From: Streptomyces sp. ALI-76-A
GTDB taxonomy: Bacteria > Actinomycetota > Actinomycetes > Streptomycetales > Streptomycetaceae
Assembly (NCBI RefSeq): GCF_030287445.1
Contig: NZ_JASVWB010000002.1
Coordinates: 1,426,001 to 1,490,000 of the forward strand
DNA length: 64,000 nucleotides
Direction of reading: 5' to 3'
In this document: positions 15,988-24,342 of the stretch, one piece after another
Position numbering within the stretch: position 1 is the stretch's first letter
How the letters are laid out: each line of letters begins with the position of its first letter
Made by a program: the position numbers and the translations under genes
The notes under the pieces: generated by a model
What the model was told of the DNA's origin: nothing
What the model saw: the letters and a program-made list of their open reading frames with translations, nothing else
Databases searched by the model: none

Positions 15988-16922
15988 CACGGCAGGCCCT
16001 CCAGGTACGCGGCGACGCGGTCCCGGTCCCAGGCGCCGTCGGCGAGGACGACCCGGTAGCGGTAGGAGAAGGACTCGCCCGGCGGCAGCTCGAACTCCTC
16101 GAAGAACGCCCAGGAGAAGGCGACCGTGGGGATCGGCTCGGACCGGACGAACCAGTGCGACTCGTGGATCGCGCGCTGTTCGTCGAGGTTCTCCGGCGCG
16201 TGGGCGAAGACGAGGGTGGAGTGCCCGTCGACGTCGTCGTGCTCCGCCGTGAAGGCGAGCCACGGGCCCTGGGTGCCCATCAGCTTGCCCGCGTCCGCGC
16301 CCGCTCCCCCGTCGATGTCCGGGCCGAAGACGGTGCCGCCGGTGAAGTCCCGTGGGCCACGCCACTGCAAGCCCGTGTAACCGGCCATCTCGCGGCCCGC
16401 GGTGGTCGGGGAGCCGAAGGCCAGGGGCTGGTCACGGACGTTGGTGAGACGGATCGACCAGTCCAGCGTCCAGGCGCCGGCCTCCTGGTCCACCGAGTGG
16501 ACGGTGAGGCCGCGCTCCTCGCGCGCCCATTCGGCGCCGCCGTTCTCCACCCAGGTCAGCGCCTCGGTGACGGCGAGCCGGTCCTCGTCGGCCCTGAACG
16601 CGGGGAAGCCGTCGTGCCGCATCGAGCCGACCCGCTCCGGCAGGGGGAGGTAACCCTGGCCGTGGACATAGCAGTTGCCGCCCCAGAAGTTCTGGCCGGA
16701 GAGGTGACTCGCCGTCATCTGCAGGCCCTTGTGCCAGCGGTGGTCGTTCGGGCGGTAACCGGTCACCGTGCGCCCGGCGAGCGTGCGCACCGGATGGGCG
16801 TAGGGCTTGCGCGACTCGAAGGCCTCGGGGTCGGGGCGGTAGACGTAACGGAGGATCTCGGTGCCGTCCGCGGCCTCGACCGCGATGTGCTCGCCGTGGA
16901 CGTGGCTGACGCGGATGCTCAT
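15984..16922 (-). CDS. PmoA family protein (DUF6807)
   Basis: A 312-residue soluble protein of the family named PmoA-like in databases, although not a methane monooxygenase subunit. Typical stretches are the FESRKPYAHPVRTLAGRTVT region and DHRWHKGLQMTASHL, with a conserved DH-R-HH/HK cluster, plus GPDIDGG and a beta-sandwich C-terminus. These genes are usually found in sugar catabolic operons beside Gfo/Idh/MocA oxidoreductases, as here, and the fold suggests a carbohydrate-binding or galactose-mutarotase-like protein. Both ends overlap the neighbouring genes by four bases. Confidence 0.88.
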   Translation of the reverse strand: MSIRVSHVHGEHIAVEAADGTEILRYVYRPDPEAFESRKPYAHPVRTLAGRTVTGYRPNDHRWHKGLQMTASHLSGQNFWGGNCYVHGQGYLPLPERVGSMRHDGFPAFRADEDRLAVTEALTWVENGGAEWAREERGLTVHSVDQEAGAWTLDWSIRLTNVRDQPLAFGSPTTAGREMAGYTGLQWRGPRDFTGGTVFGPDIDGGAGADAGKLMGTQGPWLAFTAEHDDVDGHSTLVFAHAPENLDEQRAIHESHWFVRSEPIPTVAFSWAFFEEFELPPGESFSYRYRVVLADGAWDRDRVAAYLEGLPW

Positions 16923-18034
16923 GCGCGCTCCTCGGGGGCCCAGTGGGGGTGGTCGCCGTGCATCGCCGGGTAGAACGGGTCGCCGGGTGCGATCTCGCCC
17001 GCGTGCACCGGGGCGCCGGTGAACGCGGCCTTGTAGAGGGCGGCGGCGAATTCCAGCGTGGCGCGGGCCTCGGCGCCACTGGTCGGTGGCCTGACACCGT
17101 TGTCGTACGCGTCGAGGAGCGCACCGAGCTGGGCCGTGTGCGAGCTGGGCACGTCGGCGGCCGGGGCGGACCAGGCGGCGGCGCGCTCGGAGCCGACGTG
17201 CGGGGCCGGGGTGTAGACCCAGTCCTCGTTGCGGTGCCCGTACAGGTGGGTGAGCTCGACGGTCGCGTCGGCGCAGTCGACGCGGATCCGGCTGACCTCG
17301 GCCGGGGAGAGCACGCTGTTGACGACGGTCGCCAGGGCGCCGTTCTCGAACCGGACCAGGGCCGTGGACACGTCCTCGCTCTCGGTGTCGTGGACCAGGC
17401 GCGCCGCCATGGCCCGGATCTCCGTCCACGGGCCGAGCAGGTGCAGCAGCAGGTCGTACTGGTGGATGCCGTGGCCCATGGTCGGCCCGCCGCCCTCGGT
17501 GGCCCACTTGCCGCGCCACGGGACCGCGTAGTAGGCGGCGTCGCGGTACCACGTGGTCTGGCAGTGCGCGACCCGCGGGGCGCCCAGCTCTCCGCTCGCG
17601 ATCAGCTCCCGGGCGTGCACGGCGCCGGAGCCGTAGCGGTGCTGGAAGACGACGGACGCGTACGCGCCGGACGCCTCCTCGGCCGCCGCGATCTCGTCGT
17701 ACTCGGCGAGCGACAGCGTGAGCGGCTTCTCGCACAGCACCCAGGCGCCCGCCTTCAGCGCGGCCACCGTCTGCTCGCGGTGCAGGGACGGCGGCGTGCC
17801 GATGAGCACCAGGTCGGGACGGACGGCGTCCAGCATCACGTCCATCGACAGGTACCCGGCGACATCCTCGCCCGCCAGCTCGCGAAAGGCGTCGAGCCGG
17901 TCCTGGTCGACGTCGACCGCGGCGACCAGTTCCGTACGGTCCGCGTGGGCTCTGAGGGCCGGCAGGTGGCTGCCGCTGACGATGGCACCAGTACCGACCA
18001 CGGCGACGCGGCGACGGGCTGGGAGCGGGGGCAT
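16919..18034 (-). CDS. Gfo/Idh/MocA family oxidoreductase
   Basis: A 371-residue NAD(P)-dependent sugar dehydrogenase and first gene of a three-gene operon. The N-terminal Rossmann fold has VAVVGTGAIVSGSHLPALR (residues ~9-27), the LIGTPPSLH loop, and the catalytic EKPL motif (LCEKPLTLS). The C-terminal domain carries the family-type GGGPTMGHGIHQYDLLLHLL with its active-site His. It likely oxidises a sugar or inositol-like polyol, or a glycoside. The ATG has GGAG at the proper distance. A LacI-type palindrome 35 bases upstream marks probable substrate-induced control. Confidence 0.92.
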   Translation of the reverse strand: MPPLPARRRVAVVGTGAIVSGSHLPALRAHADRTELVAAVDVDQDRLDAFRELAGEDVAGYLSMDVMLDAVRPDLVLIGTPPSLHREQTVAALKAGAWVLCEKPLTLSLAEYDEIAAAEEASGAYASVVFQHRYGSGAVHARELIASGELGAPRVAHCQTTWYRDAAYYAVPWRGKWATEGGGPTMGHGIHQYDLLLHLLGPWTEIRAMAARLVHDTESEDVSTALVRFENGALATVVNSVLSPAEVSRIRVDCADATVELTHLYGHRNEDWVYTPAPHVGSERAAAWSAPAADVPSSHTAQLGALLDAYDNGVRPPTSGAEARATLEFAAALYKAAFTGAPVHAGEIAPGDPFYPAMHGDHPHWAPEERA

Positions 18035-18065
18035 GCGGTTCTCCTGGTACGGCCGACGGACATGA

Positions 18066-18080
18066 AGAAAGCGCTTGCTC
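18066..18080. promoter_or_regulatory. LacI-family operator of the oxidoreductase operon
   Basis: AGAAAGCGCTTGCTC contains the perfect palindrome AAGCGCTT (18069-18076), the usual core of LacI/GalR-family operators. It lies just upstream of the Gfo/Idh/MocA start. The LacI gene at 44.7 kb has a different palindrome beside it, so the regulator of this operon is probably elsewhere. Confidence 0.7.
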
Positions 18081-18297
18081 TCTGAGGTGACCCTAGGCGC
18101 CGGATCATGTCCGGACAACCCCTGTGCAGTGATACGGGGAACGCCGGGGCCGGGCCGCCTGGTGACGGGAGCGGTGGCCCCCGTCACCCCGCCGGCCCGC
18201 GGCTCGAGGAACGCTCCGCCGACCAGCACACCGCACGCCCCCGGTCAGTGCTGCCGCCATCCGTCCTCCGCGTCAACTCCACTGATACGTACGCTCG

Positions 18298-18319
18298 TTG
18301 ACAGCGCGGACGATCCGCG
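18298..18319 (+). promoter_or_regulatory. Promoter -35 element with inverted repeat upstream of the acyl-CoA dehydrogenase homologue
   Basis: TTGACA at 18298-18303 is followed immediately by the inverted repeat CGCGGACGATCCGCG (18305-18319), six-base arms around CGA. A repressor at this repeat would cover the promoter spacer. The -10 is weak. The rest of the 18035-18355 gap holds the divergent operon promoter and nothing coding. Confidence 0.5.
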
Positions 18320-18355
18320 TCACGGTGAGGGCCCCGTCCCGCCCGGAGGTCGTCC

Positions 18356-19540
18356 ATGGCTCCGTCCTCAGCACCTCGTTCCGACGCCGACCTGGTGGAG
18401 CGCGTACGGGCGATCCGCCCGCTGATCCGCTCGCACGCCCTGCGCGCCGAACAGCGGCGGCGGGTGACGGGCGAGGTCGTCGCGGCCCTGTCGGACGCCG
18501 GGATCCACCGGATGAACGTCCCCCGCCGGTACGGCGGTCACCAGACCCGGCTGCGCACCCAGGTCGACGCACTGGCCGAGATCGCCGCCGCCTGCGGTTC
18601 GGCCGCCTTCATGGCGTCGATCCAGGCCGGCTGCGCGTTCATCGCCTCGCTCCTCCCCGACGAGGCGCAGGACGAGATCTTCACCGGCCCGGACGTGCGG
18701 GTGGGCGGCACCCTCATCCCGGACGCCACGGCGGTCGCGACGGACGGCGGTTACGTCGTGAACGGCACCTCGGCCTTCGCCACCGGCTGCCAGGACGCCG
18801 ACTGGCACCTCCTGACGGTCCGGCTCCCCTCGGACGACGGGCCGCCCGAGGTGCTGTGGGCCGCCGTCCCCATGGCCGAACTGGAGGTGCTCGACGACTG
18901 GTACGTCTCGGGCCTGGCGGGCAGCGGCAGCAACAGCGTCGTCGCACGGGACGTCCTCGTGCCGGCCCACCGCGTGCTGCCGGTCGGCCCGCTGCTGAGC
19001 GGTGAGTTTCCGGCCCAGGCCAACGCCGACGACCCGTTCTACCGGATGCCGGTCCTGCTGCTGTTCTGCGCGTGGACGGTGCCGACCGCGCTCGGTCTGG
19101 CCCGGTCGGCGCTGGCGGAGTTCACCGAGCGGACGCACCGGCGGGGCATCACGTACACCTTCCACGAGCGGCAGCACGAGGCGGCCGTCACCCATCTGCA
19201 AGCGGGTGAGGCGGCCATGAAGATAGCCTGCGCCGAGCTGCTGACCGCCGAGTTCGTCGCCCTGATCGAGTCCCGGGCCGTGACCGGTGAGCCGTGCACG
19301 ACCGAGGAGCGGGCCCGGATCCGGGCGCAGTGCGGGTATGCGACCCGGCTGTGCAAGGAGGCCGTCGACCTGATCGGGTCGGCGTCCGGCGCTTCCTCGC
19401 TGCGTCAGGAGGAACCCGTGCAGCGGGCGGTGCGCGATCTGCACGCCCTGAGCCTGCACTCCTTCGTCAACCCGGCCACCAACCTGGAGCTGTACGGCCG
19501 GGTCCTGTCCGGGCTGGACGCGGGCACGCCGTTCCTGTAG
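18356..19540 (+). CDS. Acyl-CoA dehydrogenase-fold flavin-dependent monooxygenase
   Basis: A 394-residue flavoprotein. The N-terminal helical domain (residues ~10-110: RRVTGEVVAALSDAGIHRM, then NVPRRYGG), the beta middle domain and the C-terminal helices (ARSALAEFTERTHRRG) match the HsaA/HpaB-like branch of the acyl-CoA dehydrogenase superfamily. That branch hydroxylates phenols or other substrates using reduced flavin from a separate reductase. The acyl-CoA dehydrogenase catalytic glutamate is not evident, which favours oxygenase. No reductase gene is adjacent; the flavin reductase at 53.4 kb is a possible partner in trans. Substrate unknown. Confidence 0.8.
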   Translation: MAPSSAPRSDADLVERVRAIRPLIRSHALRAEQRRRVTGEVVAALSDAGIHRMNVPRRYGGHQTRLRTQVDALAEIAAACGSAAFMASIQAGCAFIASLLPDEAQDEIFTGPDVRVGGTLIPDATAVATDGGYVVNGTSAFATGCQDADWHLLTVRLPSDDGPPEVLWAAVPMAELEVLDDWYVSGLAGSGSNSVVARDVLVPAHRVLPVGPLLSGEFPAQANADDPFYRMPVLLLFCAWTVPTALGLARSALAEFTERTHRRGITYTFHERQHEAAVTHLQAGEAAMKIACAELLTAEFVALIESRAVTGEPCTTEERARIRAQCGYATRLCKEAVDLIGSASGASSLRQEEPVQRAVRDLHALSLHSFVNPATNLELYGRVLSGLDAGTPFL

Positions 19541-19729
19541 CCCGGAGGCGAGGGCTCGCGTGACACGTGGGGCGCGCGGGCAGCCACGGGGGCGGCCACG
19601 CGTGGCGCGATCGGCGAGGTTGACAGCAGGCCTCAACGGCGTGTCGGAGCAGACGTCTTGACAGCGTGCGTACTGTTTCGCGACGTTTGGTCCTCGTCGT
19701 ACTGTTCGCATCCGGGGGGAGCGGTCGCC

Positions 19730-20860
19730 ATGCGCACCATGAGCGGACTGGACGTCACGGTCCACAGAACCGGCGCACTGGACGCCTCGCTGCGCGAGGC
19801 CTGGCACCGGGCGATGGACGAGTCACCCGAGTACGCCAACCCGTTCCTCGCGCCGGAGTTCGCGGCCGGGGTGGGCAGACACCGCGGCGCGGCGCGGGTG
19901 GCGGTGCTGCGCGACGGCGCGGACCCGGTGGGCTTCCTCCCGTTCGAGCGCAACGCCCTGGGGGTCGGCCGGGCCATCGGTCTCGGCCTCTCCGACTGCC
20001 AGGCCCTGGTGCACCGCCCCGGGGTCACCTGGGACTCCGACGAACTGCTGCGCGCCTGCGGGCTGTCCATCTTCGAGTTCGACCATCTCGTGGCGGAACA
20101 GAAGCCGTTCGGCCGGCACGTCACGGGCACGTTCGCGTCACCGGTGATCGACCTGGAGCCCGCCGACCGCGACGGCGACTACGCGACGTGGCTGCGCGGC
20201 GCGTACCCCGGGCTGGCCAAGACGACCCTGAAGAAGGAGCGCCGTCTCGGGCGGAACGTGGGCGAGATGAGGTTCGTCCACGACGAACGCGACCCGGCGG
20301 CGCTGCGCACGCTCATGCGGTGGAAGTCCGCGCAGTACCGCCGGACGGGACGGATGGACCGGTTCGCGCGGCCGTGGATCGTCGATCTCGTCACCCATCT
20401 GTTCCAGGTCCGCGAGGAGCACTTCACCGGCGTGCTGTCCGTGCTGTACGCCGGTGACCGGCCGGTCGCGGCCCACTTCGGGCCGCGGTCGCGCACGGTG
20501 TTCGCGGCCTGGTTCACCGCGTACGACCCGGAGTTGAGCTACTACTCGCCCGGTCTGATCATGCACCTGCGGCTGGCCGAGGCGGCGGGCCGGGACGGGG
20601 TGCGGCTGATGGACATGGGGCGCGGCGAGAAGGAGTACAAGGACTGGCTCAAGACCCGCGAACTGCGGGTGGGTGAGGGGTTCGCGAGCCGGCCCCACCC
20701 GGTGGCGGCGGCGCACCGGCTGTGGCGCCGGCCGGTACGCGGCCTGCGCAACACGGTCCTGGCCCATCCCTCCCTGCGCGAGCCGGCCGACCGGCTGCTC
20801 AAGGCGGTCGGCACCCTGCGCTCGCCGGGCCGGCCCCGTCCGGGCTCCTCGGCCCCCTGA
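19730..20860 (+). CDS. GNAT-type acyltransferase, CelD/BcsL family
   Basis: A 376-residue cytosolic protein with two GNAT-like halves. The C-terminal half (residues ~160-330) carries the Acetyltransf_6 pattern: KTTLKKERRLGRNVGEMRF, then VLSVLYAGDRPVAAHFG and MDMGRGEKEYKDWL. In other bacteria such enzymes decorate extracellular polysaccharides or lipids or add amino acids by a FemX-like mechanism, but this one stands alone. The start at 19730 has GGGGGGAG upstream; the in-frame ATG three codons later is also possible. Upstream CGTACTGTT occurs twice about 30 bases apart (19668 and 19697), perhaps a regulator site. Confidence 0.82.
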   Translation: MRTMSGLDVTVHRTGALDASLREAWHRAMDESPEYANPFLAPEFAAGVGRHRGAARVAVLRDGADPVGFLPFERNALGVGRAIGLGLSDCQALVHRPGVTWDSDELLRACGLSIFEFDHLVAEQKPFGRHVTGTFASPVIDLEPADRDGDYATWLRGAYPGLAKTTLKKERRLGRNVGEMRFVHDERDPAALRTLMRWKSAQYRRTGRMDRFARPWIVDLVTHLFQVREEHFTGVLSVLYAGDRPVAAHFGPRSRTVFAAWFTAYDPELSYYSPGLIMHLRLAEAAGRDGVRLMDMGRGEKEYKDWLKTRELRVGEGFASRPHPVAAAHRLWRRPVRGLRNTVLAHPSLREPADRLLKAVGTLRSPGRPRPGSSAP

Positions 20861-21273
20861 GCGAGGACACCGTCCGCCTGTGACGCGTCCGCCTCGGTCT
20901 CCACGTCCACGAGTCCGTCACCCGTGCCCGTCACCGGGCCGGAGCAGCAGCTGGTGAAGATGACGGTCAGCGGCGGCTACGCGGGGGTCGACCGGGAGGT
21001 GACGCTCCGCGGCGACGGTACCGTCCGCGTCCGGGACAAGGGAGAATCCGCGCTGCGCCGTACCAGCGCCGCGCAGTTCACGCGGTTGCGTACGCTGCTC
21101 GGCGATCCGGCGCTCGCCGATGTCCCGGCGTTCACGATCGACCTCGGGGCGGCCGACATGTTCCAGTACGCCCTGCAGTTCGACGGACGCACGGGCTCAC
21201 CGACCGATCCGCCGGGCAGCCCGCGCTCGACCGCCTCATCGACGCCCTCAGCGCGTGGCTGCCGGCTCGCTGA
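20861..21273 (+). pseudogene. Lipoprotein with emfourin-like domain, disrupted
   Basis: The frame opens directly after the preceding stop and reads TPSACDASASVST (a lipobox-like A-C without its signal peptide), a Ser/Thr/Pro linker, then TGPEQQLVKMTVSGGYAGVD. It continues to MFQYALQFDGRT. At 21194/21195 one base is missing: restoring a T after ACGG gives VLTDRSAGQP and then LDRLIDALSAWLPAR with a stop at 21271-21273, the C-terminus expected for this family. The pattern resembles small Streptomyces lipoproteins with protealysin-inhibitor (emfourin)-like domains. Both the loss of the signal peptide and the frameshift mark a pseudogene; a sequencing error could explain only the frameshift. Confidence 0.7.
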
Positions 21274-21779
21274 CCGGCGGATCGACGACGGCACCCCCGC
21301 GGCGGACGCACCGCACCGCGCCGGGAACGTGTCGTCCTCACCGGTGGCGTGCCCGGCCCGGTGGACAGGCCGACGGGCCGCCCCTTCCGCACCCACTGCC
21401 CCTGCGTGGTGAGCGCGGAGGACGGCGTCGGCAGCGGGAGGACGACCAGCGCCAGGTCGAGGGCGCCGCGCGCGCGTTCCCGTACGAGATCGTGCCCGCG
21501 AGCGCTGCGCCCTGGAGCGCCCTCCGCTCCTGCCGACAGGCACCGGCCGCCACACCGGCTGCCACTACCCACGGGGCCGGCACCGGGAGGTCCGCCGGCA
21601 TCGACTGACCGGATTCGACGCCGAGGGCCCCGGCTTGACCCGCGGCACGTGAACGCGTCCAACGGCCAGGACTCGTGCGGCGGAAGTGACGGAAACGCTG
21701 AACGTTCGCCGCAGCTGGGCTAGCCTCTTCTTCCCTTGGGGCCGAACAGGCGTACGGCGAAACTCATTTCGGGGGATGC
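21274..21779. other. Intergenic region with promoter of the downstream kinase
   Basis: A 506-base stretch with only low-complexity Arg/Pro/Ala open frames on both strands and no recognisable protein; possibly decayed coding DNA. Near its right end TGAACG (21699-21704), a 16-base spacer and TAGCCT (21721-21726) form a plausible sigma-70-type promoter for the kinase gene. The -35 overlaps the palindrome GAACGTTC. Confidence 0.5.
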
Positions 21780-23522
21780 GTGTCAGAACAGCGGCCGGTG
21801 CCACCTGGCTCCGCCACGAGCGAGGCCGCCGCACTGCGGGAGATCGGTGCCTCGCCCCTGCGTTCCGGTGAGCCGCGCCGCATCGGCCCCTATGTGCCGC
21901 TGGCGCTGCTGGGCAGCGGCGGGATGGGACGCGTCTATCTCGCGCGTCCCACGGACGACAGTCCGGGTCTGGTCGCGGTGAAGGTGATCAGACCGGAGTA
22001 CGCGGACGACCTGAACTTCCGGCGCCGCTTCGAGCGGGAGGCGTCGGTGCACGCCCGGGTCCGCACGGCCCACACGCCGGGATTGTGCGGCGCGGGGTTC
22101 GAGGACGCGCTGCTGTGGATGGCCACCGAGTACCTGCCGGGGATCGATCTCGCGGACGCCGTGCGGGAGGGCGGTGCCCTGGGGACGGCCGCGGTCTGGC
22201 GGCTGGTGGCGGAGCTGGGACAGGCGCTGGCCGACCTCGCCGCCGTGGGGATCGTGCACCGGGACCTGAAGCCGTCGAACGTACTGCTGTGCGTCTCGGG
22301 CGCGTACCTGATCGACTTCGGACTTTCGAAGGCGGTGGACGCGAGCGCGCTCACCGGAACCGGCATCCGGGTGGGGACTCCGGCGTTCATGTCGCCGGAA
22401 CACCTGCGCACGGGCCGGTCCGACACGACGTCGGACGTGTTCTCCCTGGCCGGGACGCTCATCTACGCGGCGACCGGGCGCGCTCCGTTCGGTGGCGGGT
22501 CGGGCGTCGACGTGATGCACCGGGTGGCGTTCGAGGAGCCGGACGCCGAGGTCATCGGGAAGATCTTCGCGGCGGACCCGGCGCTCGGCTCCCTGCTGTC
22601 CGCCTGCCTCGCCAAGGACCCCGGACGGCGGCCCGCCCCGCGCGACCTGATCGACACAGCCGCGGCACACACCGGGACGACCTGCTGGCCCGAGCCCCTG
22701 GGCGGCAGGGCACGGGCCAGGCAGCAGGCGTACGAGGAGCTGTGCCGTCTCCCGGCCTGGCTCGACGCCCGCCCGCCCGCCGAGGAGGACGCGCCGCGCA
22801 CACCCCCGCCGTCTCCGCCCGTGGTCGCGGCACCGGTGGGGGCGGCGGGCGACGCGCCGGGCACACCCCCGGAGCCGTTACCCGCGGGTGTCCGCGCCTC
22901 GCGGCGGAGGAAGCCGGTACTGGCCGTCGCCGCGGGCGTCACCCTGTGCGCGGTGGCCGCGGGCACCTTCGTCCTCACGCGTCCCGACACCCCCGGCGGC
23001 ACCGCCGCCCCGGGTGCCCGGGTGGCCACCGCCCCCACCGCGCCCGGTGCGGACGCCCGCGCGTCGGCGCCCGGGGGCAGGGAGCGGCCGTCCCCGTCCG
23101 GCGGGAGCGCCGGGGGCGCCGCGCACCCCGACGGCGGCGCCGAGCGTCCCGAGGTCTCCGGCTCCCCCGCCTCGGATCCACCGGACAGTTCCCCGTCTCC
23201 GCCTGCCGCGTCCAACACCCCCGGCGACATCAGCCCGTCCCCCACCAGCTCGCCGTCCGCGCCGACCACGGCGGCCTGGATCACCGACTGCACGCACTAC
23301 TCCGGCAACGGGCGCACCGGTCAGGGGGACAGCGGCAAACGGGTGCTACAGGTGCAGTGCATGCTGACGAAGCGCGGCTACAGCGTGGGGAGCACGGGCG
23401 CGGACGGCGAGTTCGGTCCCGGCACGGAGTCCGCGGTGCGCGCTTTCCAGAGCGCGAAGGGGCTGGACGCGGACGGCGTCGTGGGCCGGCAGACCTGGAC
23501 GGCGCTGCGCGACACCGCGTGA
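21780..23522 (+). CDS. Membrane Ser/Thr protein kinase with extracellular peptidoglycan-binding domain
   Basis: A 580-residue single-pass receptor kinase. The cytosolic kinase domain (residues ~38-300) has the glycine loop LGSGGMGRVYLA, AVK lysine, HRDLKPSN at ~160, DFGLSK at ~179 and SPEH. A Pro-rich juxtamembrane stretch precedes one membrane helix at ~380-398. The outside part is a long Pro/Ser/Thr linker, then a PG_binding_1 domain (~515-578: QVQCMLTKRGYSVGS, then VRAFQSAKGLDADGVVG and TWTAL). A receptor that senses cell-wall structure and signals inward is inferred, in place of the PASTA repeats of PknB. GTG 21780 follows GGGGGA. No substrate gene is adjacent. Confidence 0.92.
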   Translation: MSEQRPVPPGSATSEAAALREIGASPLRSGEPRRIGPYVPLALLGSGGMGRVYLARPTDDSPGLVAVKVIRPEYADDLNFRRRFEREASVHARVRTAHTPGLCGAGFEDALLWMATEYLPGIDLADAVREGGALGTAAVWRLVAELGQALADLAAVGIVHRDLKPSNVLLCVSGAYLIDFGLSKAVDASALTGTGIRVGTPAFMSPEHLRTGRSDTTSDVFSLAGTLIYAATGRAPFGGGSGVDVMHRVAFEEPDAEVIGKIFAADPALGSLLSACLAKDPGRRPAPRDLIDTAAAHTGTTCWPEPLGGRARARQQAYEELCRLPAWLDARPPAEEDAPRTPPPSPPVVAAPVGAAGDAPGTPPEPLPAGVRASRRRKPVLAVAAGVTLCAVAAGTFVLTRPDTPGGTAAPGARVATAPTAPGADARASAPGGRERPSPSGGSAGGAAHPDGGAERPEVSGSPASDPPDSSPSPPAASNTPGDISPSPTSSPSAPTTAAWITDCTHYSGNGRTGQGDSGKRVLQVQCMLTKRGYSVGSTGADGEFGPGTESAVRAFQSAKGLDADGVVGRQTWTALRDTA

Positions 23523-23550
23523 GCCCGCGGGCCCGTCCCCGGCCTCCGGA

Positions 23551-24342
23551 TCACGCGCGGGCCTCGCCTCCGGGCCGGAGTCCCGTGGGCTGCCCGCGGA
23601 ACTGGTAGCGGCGCTCGGGACGCCCCGCCACGCCGTAGCGCAGGGACACGTCGGCGCTGCCGATGGTGTGGAAGTGCTCCAGGTAGCGACGTGCGCTGAC
23701 GCGGGAGATACCGACCGAGGTCGCGCACTCGGCGGCGGACAGGGTGCCCTCCGCGGCGCGCAGCGCGCGTGCGACCAGCTCGGCGGTCTCCACGCTCATG
23801 CCCTTGGGCAGCGCGCCGGCGGTGGAGGCCGGCACGCTCGCTCCGGCCAGCACCCGGTCCACGTCGGCCTGTCCCCGCACGACGGTGGCGAGCAGACGGC
23901 CCCGCTGTTGGGCGTAGCGCTCCAGGCGGGCCCGCAGGTCCTCGAACTCGAACGGCTTGAGGAGGTAGTCGACGACGCCGTGGCGGACGGCGCCGCGTAC
24001 CGCGTCGGATTCGCGTGCGGCGCTGATGACCATGATGTCGCAGTCGTGCCCGGCGGTGCGCAGCCGCGGGATGACGTCCAGGCCGAAGACGTCCGGCAGG
24101 TACAGGTCGAGCAGGACGAGGTCCGGGCGCAGCTCGTCGACGGCGTGGGCCGCCTGCTCCCCGGTGTGGGCGACGCCCACCACCCGGAACCGCTCCACGC
24201 GGTCGACGAAGGCGCGGTGGACCCTGGCCACCATGAAGTCGTCGTCGACCACGAGCACGTCGATCGTGTCGGCCCCGGCAGGCGAGGTCGCGCCGGGCGC
24301 GGACGTGACGGACGTGGAGGACGCTGCGTGGTCGCCTCTCAT
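23551..24342 (-). CDS. CitB/DpiA-type response regulator
   Basis: A 263-residue regulator. The receiver domain (~27-150) has the acidic pocket VVDDD, phosphoacceptor D79 in LLLDLYLPDVFGLD, and the conserved K in LLKPFEF. The C-terminal ~70 residues include an HTH (TLSAAECATSVGISRVSARR, then YLEHFHTIG), as in the CitB/DctR family. It overlaps the sensor kinase stop by four bases. Divergent tctCBA encodes a tripartite tricarboxylate transporter, so it likely activates those genes in response to citrate or a related acid. The direct repeats at 26234-26294 are candidate binding sites. Confidence 0.92.
   Translation of the reverse strand: MRGDHAASSTSVTSAPGATSPAGADTIDVLVVDDDFMVARVHRAFVDRVERFRVVGVAHTGEQAAHAVDELRPDLVLLDLYLPDVFGLDVIPRLRTAGHDCDIMVISAARESDAVRGAVRHGVVDYLLKPFEFEDLRARLERYAQQRGRLLATVVRGQADVDRVLAGASVPASTAGALPKGMSVETAELVARALRAAEGTLSAAECATSVGISRVSARRYLEHFHTIGSADVSLRYGVAGRPERRYQFRGQPTGLRPGGEARA

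Noticed and set aside
21274..21660. Open frames on both strands after the broken lipoprotein
   Set aside because: One minus-strand frame has a hydrophobic DLALVVLPLPTPSS stretch, but no start, ribosome site or family match; treated as non-coding or decayed.
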